DNA of 40,303 nucleotides. Source: JBBIIC01 sp037446725. GTDB lineage: Bacteria > Actinomycetota > Coriobacteriia > Anaerosomatales > SLCP01. The position numbers were made by a program, and so were the translations under genes. Positions 23,110 to 31,633 of this stretch are shown here, one piece after another. The DNA lies in the NCBI GenBank assembly GCA_037446725.1, contig JBBIIC010000021.1, positions 1-40,303 on the forward strand, in the 5' to 3' direction. Positions within the stretch are counted from its first letter, which is position 1. Every line of letters starts with the position of its first letter. The notes below the pieces were generated by a model. That model was not told the origin of the DNA. It worked only from the letters and a program-made list of their open reading frames with translations, and searched no databases.

Positions 23110-24494
23110 CGCTTGCCCCCTTCGGTCGATGCTGCGAATCGGCCGAGGAAGTCCGCGATGGCAAGGGTCGCCTTCTCGAACTCGTCGAGAAGGACCCGCT
23201 CGTTGGGACCGTGGATGTTGGCGAAACCGTCGGTCGCCCCTCCGAGCATGATCTCGGCCTGCGGGACCGCACGACTCAACGCGCTGACCAGGGGGATGGA
23301 GCCTCCGGCGCCGGCAGTGAATGTGACCGCTCCCCAGGCTTCCGACCACGCGGCCGCAGCCGCTTCAAACGCAGCGCTCGCGGTGTTCGCCGCGAAGCCG
23401 TTGCCCGTCGCCCCCGCGGACACCCCGATAGTGATGCCGAAGGGCATGACGTTCTCGAGGTGCTTCACGACCGCCGTTTGCGCCTCGGCGGCGTCCTGCT
23501 CCGGGTGCACGCGCACGTTGAGCTTCGCCCGTGCGTACGGCTGAACCGCATTGAGCGCGCCGTCGACCGACGGAGCATCGATCCCGGTCACGGTGATCGC
23601 CGGGCCCGACCACACGCGCGAGCCGAGCGAACCGGTCCCGATCAGCGGCTGCCCTTCGACTACCTCGGCGAGAGAGCGGAACTCATCCTCGCTGCTTCCG
23701 CCGCCCGTCCACTCCTCCCTGCGAAGCCCCTCGACAGCCACGTCACCGTTCTCGTCGTGCAGCGTCGAGAGTGCGCGTATCAGGGCAAGCAGCGCATCCG
23801 GAGCCGCGCCGCCGTACTGGCCGCTGTGCTTCGCCGATGCGAGAGTGCGCGCCTCGAGCGTGATGTCGGCCATGCCGCGAAGCGCAACGGTGAGGGTCGG
23901 CACACCCGGCCGGACACTGCCCATATCGGCGATGATCATCGCGTCGGCCTCGAAGAGCTGCGGGTCTGCGGGTGGATACGTCGTGAGTGCGCCCCCGCCC
24001 ACCTCCTCCTGGCCCTCGATGACTACTTTGACGCCGATGGGCGGACGGCCTTCCCACGCCCGCAAGGCGCCGACGATCGCGATGATGTTCGACTTCGTGT
24101 CGCCCATGCCGCGGCCGTAGAGGGCACCGTCTCGCTGCGTCGGTTCGAACGGAGGTGTCGACCACAACGACTCGTCGCCTGCGGGCACCACGTCGTAGTG
24201 ACTGTAGAGCAGCACGGTCGGCGCGCCGGATGGCGCCTCGATGCCGGCGATGATGACCGGCGCCGTATCGGGCAGTTCGAGATCGCTGACGGTCGTGCAG
24301 CCTGCGTCGCGAAGGAGACGTGAGATCATCTCGTGAGCCCGATGCAGCTCGGCATGCGTGTGCCCGGGGTAGCCTGCCTCCGAAACGGATGGGATCGCCA
24401 CGAGCTCGGAGAGCTCGGAGGTGAGCTGGGGCATGAGCGCACGCACCCGTTCGGCCAGGTCGGAAGGGTGACGTGCCGGAGGGGAATCATTCAT
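23106..24494 (-). CDS. M20 family metallopeptidase (dipeptidase/carboxypeptidase type)
   Basis: The protein has 462 residues. The M20 two-metal site is intact: H99-Y-D101 in LYSHYDVVPAG, bridging Asp132 in GRGMGDTKSN, the catalytic and metal Glu pair 163-164 in EGQEEVGGG, a further Asp in MIIADMG, and a final His in the GFANIHGPNE segment. The lid/dimerisation domain lies at about 200-330. It most resembles cytosolic dipeptidases with a broad substrate range. ATG at 24494 has GGAG upstream. The AbgT-type transporter starts at its stop with a 4-nt overlap. The pair therefore looks like a transport-plus-hydrolysis unit, as in abgABT, though here there is one peptidase rather than AbgA plus AbgB. 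Confidence 0.9.
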   Translation of the reverse strand: MNDSPPARHPSDLAERVRALMPQLTSELSELVAIPSVSEAGYPGHTHAELHRAHEMISRLLRDAGCTTVSDLELPDTAPVIIAGIEAPSGAPTVLLYSHYDVVPAGDESLWSTPPFEPTQRDGALYGRGMGDTKSNIIAIVGALRAWEGRPPIGVKVVIEGQEEVGGGALTTYPPADPQLFEADAMIIADMGSVRPGVPTLTVALRGMADITLEARTLASAKHSGQYGGAAPDALLALIRALSTLHDENGDVAVEGLRREEWTGGGSSEDEFRSLAEVVEGQPLIGTGSLGSRVWSGPAITVTGIDAPSVDGALNAVQPYARAKLNVRVHPEQDAAEAQTAVVKHLENVMPFGITIGVSAGATGNGFAANTASAAFEAAAAAWSEAWGAVTFTAGAGGSIPLVSALSRAVPQAEIMLGGATDGFANIHGPNERVLLDEFEKATLAIADFLGRFAASTEGGKR

Positions 24495-24603
24495 CGGTTG
24501 CTCCGTTCCTCAGCCCGAGTACCACGGTGTTGGGAGACTAGTACCCATAAACCGATGGACCTTGACCGTTGCGCGGGGGATTCCCTGATGCGTCGACGAG
24601 CGG

Positions 24604-25344
24604 CTACTCGACGACCGGGCTCGCGTTCGGGTCGAACGGGTTCGTTCGAATCGCGAGGGAGTAGAGATAGGGATAGCGCGTGCGCAGGTCCTCAAGATAG
24701 TGGAGCCACCGTGCGAGCAGAAGGCCATAGGCGCGCCTCATGTCGCCCGACAGGTGGAACAGGTCGCTCTCGGGCAGATCGGCGAGAGAGGGCCGTCGGC
24801 TGAGCTCCTCGGACAGATGCACGAGCGCCCAAAGCAGGTCGGTGAACTCGTCGTGCTCAAAGAGGTTCGGGTTCTCGAGCATGCGCATCATGAAGTCGCG
24901 GTTCTGCCGCAGGTAGTCGCGCAGCTCGACCAGGTCGCCGTGGGCGGCGTCGACGCCGTCGGACACGTGGTGAACCGCTCCGATGGCCGCTGCGTACTCC
25001 TTCTCCGTCCAGTTCGCGCGGGGGCTGTAGCGCTCGGGCAGAGGAGGATCGTCGGTGTCGAAGGCCGAGATCCGGCTCAATGCGTCGCTGCCCATCTCCA
25101 CGAAGAACGTGCCGATCACCATGTTGAGCTTCTCGAGCCGCTCGCGCTTCTCGCGCCGCTCGAGGAATCGATGCAGGACGAGCGAGACCAGTAGTACCTC
25201 CATGGGGACGAACGCGAGCTCGTGCAGGCCGTACTTGAGCAGGTGCTCGGCATCGGCGAACACGAGGTAGTGAACGAGGTAGATGGTCGCGGAGAGCGCG
25301 ACGAGTGACAGCACGAACGTCGGCATCCAAGCCTTACGGCGCAT
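24604..25344 (-). CDS. Membrane protein with a cytoplasmic helical domain, unknown function
   Basis: The protein has 246 residues. ATG at 25344 follows GGGAGG by about 5 nt. There are two N-terminal transmembrane helices (7-29 and 40-60), then a basic RREKRERLEKL segment entering a helix-rich soluble domain of about 180 residues. Features of that domain are 'LNMVIGTFFVEMGSDAL', 'LRDYLRQNRDFMMRMLENP', 'FTDLLWALVHLSEELSRR' and 'GDMRRAYGLLLARWLHYLED'. I recognise the general form from hypothetical proteins in several phyla but know no function. The 110 nt after it, up to the M20 gene, hold nothing I can identify. Confidence 0.75.
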   Translation of the reverse strand: MRRKAWMPTFVLSLVALSATIYLVHYLVFADAEHLLKYGLHELAFVPMEVLLVSLVLHRFLERREKRERLEKLNMVIGTFFVEMGSDALSRISAFDTDDPPLPERYSPRANWTEKEYAAAIGAVHHVSDGVDAAHGDLVELRDYLRQNRDFMMRMLENPNLFEHDEFTDLLWALVHLSEELSRRPSLADLPESDLFHLSGDMRRAYGLLLARWLHYLEDLRTRYPYLYSLAIRTNPFDPNASPVVE

Positions 25345-25473
25345 GAGCCCCTCCCGGTGTCCGCAGCACTCCGTGGCTGGTGATGGTACCAGGTACCTGC
25401 CGGATCGCGCACGCGGCAGGGCAGCCGCCGGCCGTGCGCCAACCTGAAGCCTGCTCCGGCCGGTGGATGAGCC

Positions 25474-25508
25474 GCAGCCCCGTCCGCTTGTTCAGCGAAC
25501 GGGGCTGC
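25474..25508 (-). terminator. katG rho-independent-like terminator
   Basis: GCAGCCCCGT at 25474-25483 pairs perfectly with ACGGGGCTGC at 25499-25508. The inner bases extend the stem (one mismatch, then CGC with GCG) around a 7-nt loop. The hairpin begins about 25 nt past the katG stop. No T-run follows on the katG strand, which is common in GC-rich genomes. Confidence 0.6.
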
Positions 25509-25532
25509 TTCACGCGTGCACGGTGTTCGTGA

Positions 25533-27710
25533 CTAGACGACGTCAAACCGGTCGAGGTTCATGACCTTGTCCCACGCGGCCACGAAGTCCTCCACGAACT
25601 TCTGCTTCGCGTCCTCGCAGGCGTATACCTCCGCGAGCGCGCGGAGCTGCGAGTTCGAGCCGAAGACGAGGTCTGCTCGGGTGCCGGTCCACTTCAGCTC
25701 GCCGCTCGCCCGGTCGCGACCCTCGAATGCGTCCCCGTCACCCGCGACCGGGACCCACTCGGTGCGCATGTCGAGCAGGCTGACGAAGAAGTCGCTGGTG
25801 AGCGTCCCGGGCCGGTCGGTGAAGACGCCGTGCGGGGAGTGCCCGTGGTTGGCGCCGAGCACGCGCAGGCCGCCGACGAGCACGGTCATCTCCGGAGCGG
25901 TCAGCGTCAGAAGCTGCGCGCGGTCGAGCAGCAGCTCCTCGGCCGGCACCGAGTACTTCGCCTTGAGGTAGTTGCGGAAGCCGTCCGCAACCGGCTCGAG
26001 GAAGGTGAAGGAGTGCGCGTCGGTCTGGGCCTGCGAGGCGTCGGTGCGGCCGGGAGTGAACGGCACGGTCACCGCGTGTCCCGCGTCGCGCGCGGCCTGC
26101 TCGACGCCGGCACACCCGGCGAGCACGATCAGGTCGGCGAGCGAGATCTTCTTGTTGCCGGACTGAGCGCCGTTGAACTCGGCCCGGATGGTCTCGAGCG
26201 TCTCGAGCACCTTCGCAAGCTTCGCGGGCTCGTTGACCTCCCAGTCCTTCTGCGGCTCGAGGCGGATGCGCGCACCGTTCGCCCCTCCGCGCATATCAGA
26301 GCCACGGAACGTCGAAGCCGAGGCCCACGCGGTCGAGACGAGCTCGGGAACCGACAGGCCCGAATCGATGACTTTGCGCTTGAGCGCGGCGACGTCCGCG
26401 TGGTCGACGAGCTCGTGGTCGACCGGCGGCACCGGGTCCTGCCAGATGAGCTCCTCTTCAGGGACCTCCGGACCGAGGTAGCGAGAGCGCGGACCCATGT
26501 CGCGGTGGGTCAGTTTGAACCACGCGCGTGCGAAGGCGTCCTCGAACTCCTCTGGGTTCTCGAGGTATCGCTTCGCGATAGGCCCGTAGATCGGGTCGAA
26601 GCGAAGCGACAGGTCGGCGGTGGTCATCATCGGCCGGTGCTTCTTTGTCGGGTCGAACGCGTCGACCACCATGTCCTCGTCCTCGACGTCCTTGGCGAGC
26701 CACTGGTGCGCGCCGGCGGGGCTCTTCACGAGCTCCCATTCGTACTTGAAGAGCACCTTCAGGTAGCCCATATCCCACTTGATCGGGTTCGGCTTCCAGG
26801 CGCCTTCGATGCCGCTCGTGATCGCGTCGGGACCTTTGCCGCTCCCGAAGCTGCTCTTCCAGCCGAGCCCCTGCTCCTCGATGGAAGCGGCCTCCGGCTC
26901 GGGCCCGACGTGCGCCGCATCGCCCGCGCCATGGCACTTGCCGAAGGTATGCCCGCCGGCGACGAGCGCGACGGTCTCCTCGTCGTTCATAGCCATGCGC
27001 GCGAAGGTGTCCCGGACGTCACGACCGGAGGCGACCGGGTCAGGGTTGCCGTTCGGCCCCTCCGGATTCACGTAGATGAGGCCCATCTGGACGGCGGCAA
27101 GCGGGTTGTCGAGCTTGCGCTCGCCCGAGTAGCGCTCGTCTGCGAGCCACTCACCCTCGGCTCCCCAGTAGATGTCCCGCTCGGGCTCCCAGATGTCCTC
27201 GCGGCCACCCGCGAACCCGAAGGTCGCAAACCCCATCGACTCGAGCGCGCAGTTGCCGGCGAGTATGAAGAGGTCGGCCCAGGAGAGCTTGCGGCCGTAC
27301 TTCTGCTTGATGGGCCAGAGCAGCCGGCGCGCCTTGTCTAGGTTGGCGTTGTCCGGCCAGCTGTTGAGCGGCGCGAACCGCTGGGAGCCCGACCCGCCGC
27401 CGCCGCGGCCGTCTGCCAGGCGGTAGGTCCCTGCGCTGTGCCACGCCATCCGGATCATCAGCCCGCCGTAGTGCCCGTAGTCGGCAGGCCACCAGTCCTG
27501 CGACTCGGTCATCAGCGCGTAGAGGTCTTGCTTCACGGCCTCCAGGTCGAGCGTCTTGAATTCCTCGGCATAGTTGAAGTCCTTGCCCATCGGATCACCC
27601 GCGGGCGGGTTCTGGTGGAGGACCCCGAGGTCCAACTGGTTCGGCCACCAGTCCCTGTTCGTCGTACCGCGGCGGGCCGCGTGCTCGCGGCCCCTGGCCT
27701 CTTCACTCAT
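25533..27710 (-). CDS. katG: Catalase-peroxidase KatG
   Basis: The protein has 725 residues, full length for the two-domain bacterial KatG. The distal haem triad R87, W90 and H91 is in RMAWHSAGTYR. The Tyr of the Met-Tyr-Trp adduct is in LIYVNPEGPNG, its Met in FARMAMND, and the proximal haem His in VAGGHTFGKCHG. The enzyme removes hydrogen peroxide by both catalase and peroxidase reactions. The inactive C-terminal domain (about 430-725) is intact. ATG at 27710 has GGGAGAGGAG 7 nt upstream and lies 8 nt inside the perR reading frame, the classic furA-katG arrangement of actinobacteria. Expression should therefore rise with peroxide as PerR loses its grip. A terminator-like hairpin follows the gene. 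Confidence 0.97.
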   Translation of the reverse strand: MSEEARGREHAARRGTTNRDWWPNQLDLGVLHQNPPAGDPMGKDFNYAEEFKTLDLEAVKQDLYALMTESQDWWPADYGHYGGLMIRMAWHSAGTYRLADGRGGGGSGSQRFAPLNSWPDNANLDKARRLLWPIKQKYGRKLSWADLFILAGNCALESMGFATFGFAGGREDIWEPERDIYWGAEGEWLADERYSGERKLDNPLAAVQMGLIYVNPEGPNGNPDPVASGRDVRDTFARMAMNDEETVALVAGGHTFGKCHGAGDAAHVGPEPEAASIEEQGLGWKSSFGSGKGPDAITSGIEGAWKPNPIKWDMGYLKVLFKYEWELVKSPAGAHQWLAKDVEDEDMVVDAFDPTKKHRPMMTTADLSLRFDPIYGPIAKRYLENPEEFEDAFARAWFKLTHRDMGPRSRYLGPEVPEEELIWQDPVPPVDHELVDHADVAALKRKVIDSGLSVPELVSTAWASASTFRGSDMRGGANGARIRLEPQKDWEVNEPAKLAKVLETLETIRAEFNGAQSGNKKISLADLIVLAGCAGVEQAARDAGHAVTVPFTPGRTDASQAQTDAHSFTFLEPVADGFRNYLKAKYSVPAEELLLDRAQLLTLTAPEMTVLVGGLRVLGANHGHSPHGVFTDRPGTLTSDFFVSLLDMRTEWVPVAGDGDAFEGRDRASGELKWTGTRADLVFGSNSQLRALAEVYACEDAKQKFVEDFVAAWDKVMNLDRFDVV

Positions 27711-28209
27711 GTGCGTGCTCCTCTCCCGGTTTCGAACGAGTACCCGTCTTCTCAGTTGGTGCCGTCATGGCCTCACAGTCCGAACACACCCCCCGCAGTC
27801 GAACCTCCACGTCCTCCACCCTGCCGAGGCCCCCGGTCACCGCCGAAGCGCGAACCGCGTCGAGGCCGGGGTCGACGATGTCGCGAGCGGAGCCGCATCG
27901 CGTGCACACGAAGTGGTGGTGACGTGTCACGTTGGCGTCATACCGGGCGGGCCCGGAGGTGAGCGTCGTGCGCGTGACGCAGCCGAGTTCGACGAGTGCC
28001 GCCATCGTGCGGTAGACGGTGTCCAGCGAGATGGTGGGGACACGGACGCGCACGCTGCGGAACACGCGCTCGACGTCCGGGTGGTCCTCGGCGGACGCGA
28101 TCTCCTGAACGACCTCGAGCCGCTGGTGAGTGAGGCGCATCCCATGCCCGCGGAGTGCGTCCCTCATCAGCTCGACCCGGCGTTCCACCTCGTGGTGCGC
28201 GATGGGCAT
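27703..28209 (-). CDS. perR: PerR/FurA-type peroxide-sensing repressor
   Basis: The protein has 168 residues. ATG at 28209 follows AAGGAGG. It is a Fur-family protein with a winged helix at about 10-85 (MRLTHQRLEVVQEI, TISLDTVYRTMAAL). The structural zinc site has both pairs: C102/C105 in FVCTRCG and C142/C145 in VCSDC. All five residues that bind the regulatory metal in Bacillus PerR align: H43, D91, H97, H99 and D110. D91 (RYD) is the residue that distinguishes PerR from iron-sensing Fur, so I call it PerR. In actinobacteria this position next to katG is also called furA. It overlaps katG by 8 nt and probably represses both genes through the AT-rich promoter just upstream. Confidence 0.92.
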   Translation of the reverse strand: MPIAHHEVERRVELMRDALRGHGMRLTHQRLEVVQEIASAEDHPDVERVFRSVRVRVPTISLDTVYRTMAALVELGCVTRTTLTSGPARYDANVTRHHHFVCTRCGSARDIVDPGLDAVRASAVTGGLGRVEDVEVRLRGVCSDCEAMTAPTEKTGTRSKPGEEHAHE

Positions 28210-28233
28210 GTCGCCTCCTTGTTGCGTAACATT

Positions 28234-28262
28234 CTTATAACGGAATAGTTCCTAATCGGCAA
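28234..28262 (-). promoter_or_regulatory. perR-katG promoter overlapping an imperfect dyad
   Basis: On the reverse strand TTGCCG (28262-28257, 4 of 6 to the -35 consensus) and TATAAG (28239-28234, 5 of 6 to -10) are separated by exactly 17 nt. Transcription would start near 28227, leaving a leader of about 18 nt before perR. The element lies in an AT-rich island that is striking against its GC-rich surroundings. An imperfect inverted repeat (AACATTC ... GAATAGTT, 28228-28250) covers the -10 region and is a natural candidate for the PerR operator, which would make the operon self-regulated. Confidence 0.7.
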
Positions 28263-28312
28263 GCGCCGCATCCGCGAGTGCCCGGACCGGCCCGGTGGCC
28301 ACAGCTATGCCA

Positions 28313-28344
28313 GCGCCCGCTCCTCGCAAGCGGGAAGCGGGCGC
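28313..28344 (-). terminator. Hairpin downstream of the 2TM protein gene
   Basis: GCGCCCGCT at 28313-28321 is the exact reverse complement of AGCGGGCGC at 28336-28344, with a 14-nt loop. It begins about 24 nt past the stop of the reverse-strand gene at 28368, upstream of the perR promoter. It has no T-run and probably insulates perR-katG from readthrough. Confidence 0.5.
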
Positions 28345-28367
28345 CTCGCGGGGCGCGACGTGCGCAC

Positions 28368-28814
28368 TCACCCGGTCGGATGCAGCGAGGTCGTATGCCG
28401 ACCGCCGCTGCTCAGATAGGCGATGACGTGCGACGCGAGCCCGACGCCCCATGGGATGGTTGCCCAGTAGGCGTACTCAAGCCCGCCGCCGGCCACGATG
28501 TCCTGGGCCCAGAGGAACCCGTTCACCAACACGAACACGATGATGTGCGTGATGAGTCCGGCGCGCTCACTCATCTCCGTGTACACGTGGGGATGACGAC
28601 GCTCCCACAGGAGGAGTCCGGCCGCTGCCAGAAGCAGCGCGATCCCACCCGCAACAAGCGCGTAGCCCCACCCGGACGCGATGTCACCAACGCGCCACGT
28701 GAGGTCTCCGCCCAGCCCGACGTACTGGTCCACATCGGCATAGAGGATGAACAGGCCCATGAAGGCGCCAATGCCACCCAGGATTCCAAGCACCCATTCG
28801 GTGACCCTGGTCAT
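28368..28814 (-). CDS. 2TM-domain membrane protein
   Basis: The protein has 148 residues with four hydrophobic helices. The N-terminal half (VTEWVLGILGGIGAFMGLFI) resembles DUF4064-like proteins. The C-terminal half matches the 2TM domain: ITHIIVFVLVNGFLWAQDIV, then YWATIPWGVGLASHVIAYL. In many bacteria 2TM domains sit at the N-terminus of histidine kinases, but no kinase part is present here. ATG at 28814 has GGAGAGGAGG 6 nt upstream. It is divergent from the CocE/NonD hydrolase gene. Its function is unknown. Confidence 0.8.
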   Translation of the reverse strand: MTRVTEWVLGILGGIGAFMGLFILYADVDQYVGLGGDLTWRVGDIASGWGYALVAGGIALLLAAAGLLLWERRHPHVYTEMSERAGLITHIIVFVLVNGFLWAQDIVAGGGLEYAYWATIPWGVGLASHVIAYLSSGGRHTTSLHPTG

Positions 28815-28952
28815 GATGCACCTCCTCTCCCGGGGCCTTCTACCATGCTTCTACCCTGCGTGCCGATGCGGAAACAGCTGTTCAGGGCCGCACGGACGGC
28901 GAGTCACGGCAGCCAGATGCCTGAGCACGCGCCACTTGGGAATCTACTCCGC

Positions 28953-30998
28953 ATGCCGATAAGGAAGACGTCATTCCCCCGCCAGGTCGTCGAAATCGAA
29001 AACGAGTGGATCCCGCTCGCGGACGGTACCCGTCTCGCGGCGCGCATCTGGCTTCCCGCCGACGCCGAGCACCATCCCGTGCCCGCGGTGCTCGAGTACC
29101 TGCCCTACCGCAAGGACGACTGCACGGCGACCGACGATGCTATACGCCACCCCTACTTCGCGGGCCACGGCTATGCCGCGGTGCGCGTCGACCTTCGGGG
29201 GACCGGCAGCTCGGACGGACTGCTGCGCGGCGAGTACCTCGCACAGGAGCAGGACGACGCGCTCGAGGTGCTCGCATGGCTCGGGGCCCAGCCCTGGTGC
29301 ACGGGCGCTGTGGGGATGATCGGGTACTCGTGGGGCGGCTTCAACGGGTTGCAGGTAGCCGCCCGGCGACCGCCGCAGCTCAAGGCGGTTATCACCCACG
29401 CTTCGACCGATCACCGCTACCGCGACGACTGCCACTACATGGGCGGCTGCCTCCTCGCTTCCGACATGCTGAAGTGGGCGACCTCGATGCTCACCTACCC
29501 GCTGCAGCCGCCCGATCCGAGGTTCTCTGGGCCGTCCTGGCGAGAGGAGTGGTTGCACCGCCTGCGCAACGCGCCGGAGCTCGCCGCCGACTGGATATCA
29601 CACCAGCGCTACGACGACTTCTGGAAACACGGTTCGGTCGCCGAAGACTACGCGGCTATCCAATGTCCGGTGTTCGTGGTGGGAGGCTGGGCGGACGCAT
29701 ACACCAACGCGGTGCCACGCCTGCTCGAGCATCTGCAGGTGCCGCGCCTCGGCCTCATCGGCCCGTGGGGCCACATGTTCCCCTACGAAGGCGTCCCGGG
29801 TCCGGCGATCGGCTTTCTGCAGGAGGCGGTGCGCTGGTGGGACCGGTGGCTGAAGGGCGTGGACAACGGGATCATGGACGAGCCGCTGCTGCGCGCGTGG
29901 ATTCAGGAGTATGCGGGGCCGGCCACCTTCTACGCCGAGCGCCCGGGGCGCTGGGTCGTCGAGGACGCGTGGCCGCCGCGGTCGGTCTCGGTGCGAACGT
30001 TCGCGATGGGCACAGACGCGGGTCTCGCCGCGGCAGAAGAACGATGCGGGACCGGAGCGGGCGACTCGCCCGTGGAGCTCGCGATCCGCGGTCGGCAGGA
30101 GTGCGGTGAGACCGCCGGCGTGTGGTGCGCCAACGGCAACCCCGACGAGATCGCCGGGGACCAGCGGCCCGACGACGAGCGCTCGCTCACCTTCACCTCT
30201 GCGCCGCTCGCAGAGGAGCTCGAGGTGCTCGGCAACCCGCTCGTGCGGTTGAGCGTCAGCTCCGACCGCCCGCTCGCGCTCGTGGCCGTGCGTTTCACCG
30301 ACGTCGCCCCCGACGGCGCCTCACTGCTCGTGAGCTGGGGCATGCTGAACCTCGCGCACCGAAACGGGAATGAGTTGCCGGAGCCGCTCGAACCAAGTGC
30401 TGACTACGACGTGACTGTGGAGTGCCGTGTCTGCGGGCATCGGTTCGCGCCCGGTCACCACCTGCGACTCGCGCTCTCACCGACATACTGGCCGCACGCG
30501 TGGCCCTCACCCGAGGCGGTGACGCTCGGCGTGCAGGTCGACGGTCCGAGCGTGCTCGAACTGCCGGTGCGCGACGGGCACGACGGGGCGACCGCATCCA
30601 TCGCCTTCGACGAGCCAGAAGTCGCAGCCGGCCCAGGGACGAGCGCCGAGCCCCGGGACGAGCGCGTACGCGAGATCCGGACGGGGACCGGCGGCTACCA
30701 TCGGATAGTCGACACCGAGGTCCACGAGGTGAATATCGCGGCGACCGGCGCACGATATCTGCAGAGCGGTGTCGACGTCTACACGGTCTGCGAAGACGAT
30801 CCGCTCTCGGCGTCGGTCCGCTGCGAGCGCGAGGTGCACTCGCGATCCGACGATCTCAGCTGGAGCGTGCGGGTGAGCAGCGAAATGACGTGCGACGCCA
30901 CGCACTTCCGCGTGACCGAGACCTACTCTGCCGCGGAGGGCGGCGAGACCCTGTTCGAGAAGCAGCGAGCGTACCGGATACCGCGCGACATGGTGTGA
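28953..30998 (+). CDS. CocE/NonD-family alpha/beta hydrolase (X-Pro dipeptidyl-peptidase S15-like)
   Basis: The protein has 681 residues. Residues 1-330 form an alpha/beta hydrolase: ADGTRLAARIWLPADA, YLPYRKDD, VRVDLRGTGSSDG and the nucleophile elbow GYSWGG with Ser126. The charge-relay Asp is in GGWADAYTNAV and the His in GPWGHMFP. Residues from about 330 to 560 are the jelly-roll C-terminal domain of the S15/CocE group. A further domain of about 120 residues (after 560) follows, which shorter CocE proteins lack. The family contains X-Pro dipeptidyl-peptidases, cocaine esterase and glutaryl-7-ACA acylase, so the substrate is unresolved. ATG at 28953 is the first Met next to the family's start, but its ribosome binding site is poor. 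In-frame ATGs at 28866 and 28917 are alternatives. Confidence 0.85.
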   Translation: MPIRKTSFPRQVVEIENEWIPLADGTRLAARIWLPADAEHHPVPAVLEYLPYRKDDCTATDDAIRHPYFAGHGYAAVRVDLRGTGSSDGLLRGEYLAQEQDDALEVLAWLGAQPWCTGAVGMIGYSWGGFNGLQVAARRPPQLKAVITHASTDHRYRDDCHYMGGCLLASDMLKWATSMLTYPLQPPDPRFSGPSWREEWLHRLRNAPELAADWISHQRYDDFWKHGSVAEDYAAIQCPVFVVGGWADAYTNAVPRLLEHLQVPRLGLIGPWGHMFPYEGVPGPAIGFLQEAVRWWDRWLKGVDNGIMDEPLLRAWIQEYAGPATFYAERPGRWVVEDAWPPRSVSVRTFAMGTDAGLAAAEERCGTGAGDSPVELAIRGRQECGETAGVWCANGNPDEIAGDQRPDDERSLTFTSAPLAEELEVLGNPLVRLSVSSDRPLALVAVRFTDVAPDGASLLVSWGMLNLAHRNGNELPEPLEPSADYDVTVECRVCGHRFAPGHHLRLALSPTYWPHAWPSPEAVTLGVQVDGPSVLELPVRDGHDGATASIAFDEPEVAAGPGTSAEPRDERVREIRTGTGGYHRIVDTEVHEVNIAATGARYLQSGVDVYTVCEDDPLSASVRCEREVHSRSDDLSWSVRVSSEMTCDATHFRVTETYSAAEGGETLFEKQRAYRIPRDMV

Positions 30999-31003
30999 CC
31001 GGG

Positions 31004-31633
31004 CTAGCGAGCCGGCGGCCTCCAGTGCGGGACGGGATCCCCGCTGGCAAGCGCGTCGAACGCGGCCTCTGCAATCAGTCTCGCCCCCGACGCCCCGGGG
31101 TGCACCCCATCGAATCTGAATGCCTCAGGATGTCCGGCGGTCGCCGCGTTCACATCTATCAGTCCGCATCCGAGCTCGACTGCGACGTGCGCGACCACGC
31201 CGCAGACCTGCCGAAGCGCGTCCTCGTCCATCCCGTAGTGAATGCCTGCGCTGCCCCGAACGCGGAAGAGGGCCGGGGGCGTCATGAGCCAGACGGCGGG
31301 TCGGGGCTCGAGGGCCCGGTAGCACTCGGCGAGCTCCCGGTAGTCGCGCCGGAACCGCTCCGGTCCCTTCCAGTTGTCGCCCCTGACGTCGTTCGTGCCG
31401 AACATGATAAGTGCGATCTCTGGCTCGAACGAGACGCTCGCCGCGAACGCCTCGCTGTTCCAGTACGGCCGGTCCGCTGAACGCTGGGCCGCATGCCCGT
31501 TGGCGCCGAACTCGCGCACGCGGTACCCGTCTCCGAGCATCGCCTGCAACTGCACCGGATACGCGTTCTTGTGCCGGCGCCACACGAAGGTCCCGCGCGT
31601 GATGCTGTCACCGACGCAGGCGACCCGGGTCAC
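31004..31633 (-). CDS. SGNH/GDSL-family hydrolase
   Basis: The protein has 209 residues. Block I is VACVGDSITRG, with the nucleophile Ser at about residue 10; block II Gly is in FGANGHA; block III is MFGTNDV with the oxyanion Asn; block V is FDGVHPGASG, with the Asp/His of the catalytic triad. Such enzymes hydrolyse esters of lipids, sugars or acyl carriers. There is no signal peptide. GTG at 31633 has GGAG 5 nt upstream and overlaps the stop of the upstream unknown gene by 4 nt (GTGA), so the two are translationally coupled. It is convergent with the CocE gene, 5 nt apart, with no terminator hairpin between them. Confidence 0.9.
   Translation of the reverse strand: MTRVACVGDSITRGTFVWRRHKNAYPVQLQAMLGDGYRVREFGANGHAAQRSADRPYWNSEAFAASVSFEPEIALIMFGTNDVRGDNWKGPERFRRDYRELAECYRALEPRPAVWLMTPPALFRVRGSAGIHYGMDEDALRQVCGVVAHVAVELGCGLIDVNAATAGHPEAFRFDGVHPGASGARLIAEAAFDALASGDPVPHWRPPAR

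Noticed and set aside
25830..27341. Forward reading of about 500 codons opposite katG.
   Set aside because: Antisense of a highly conserved enzyme; composition is unlike a real protein.
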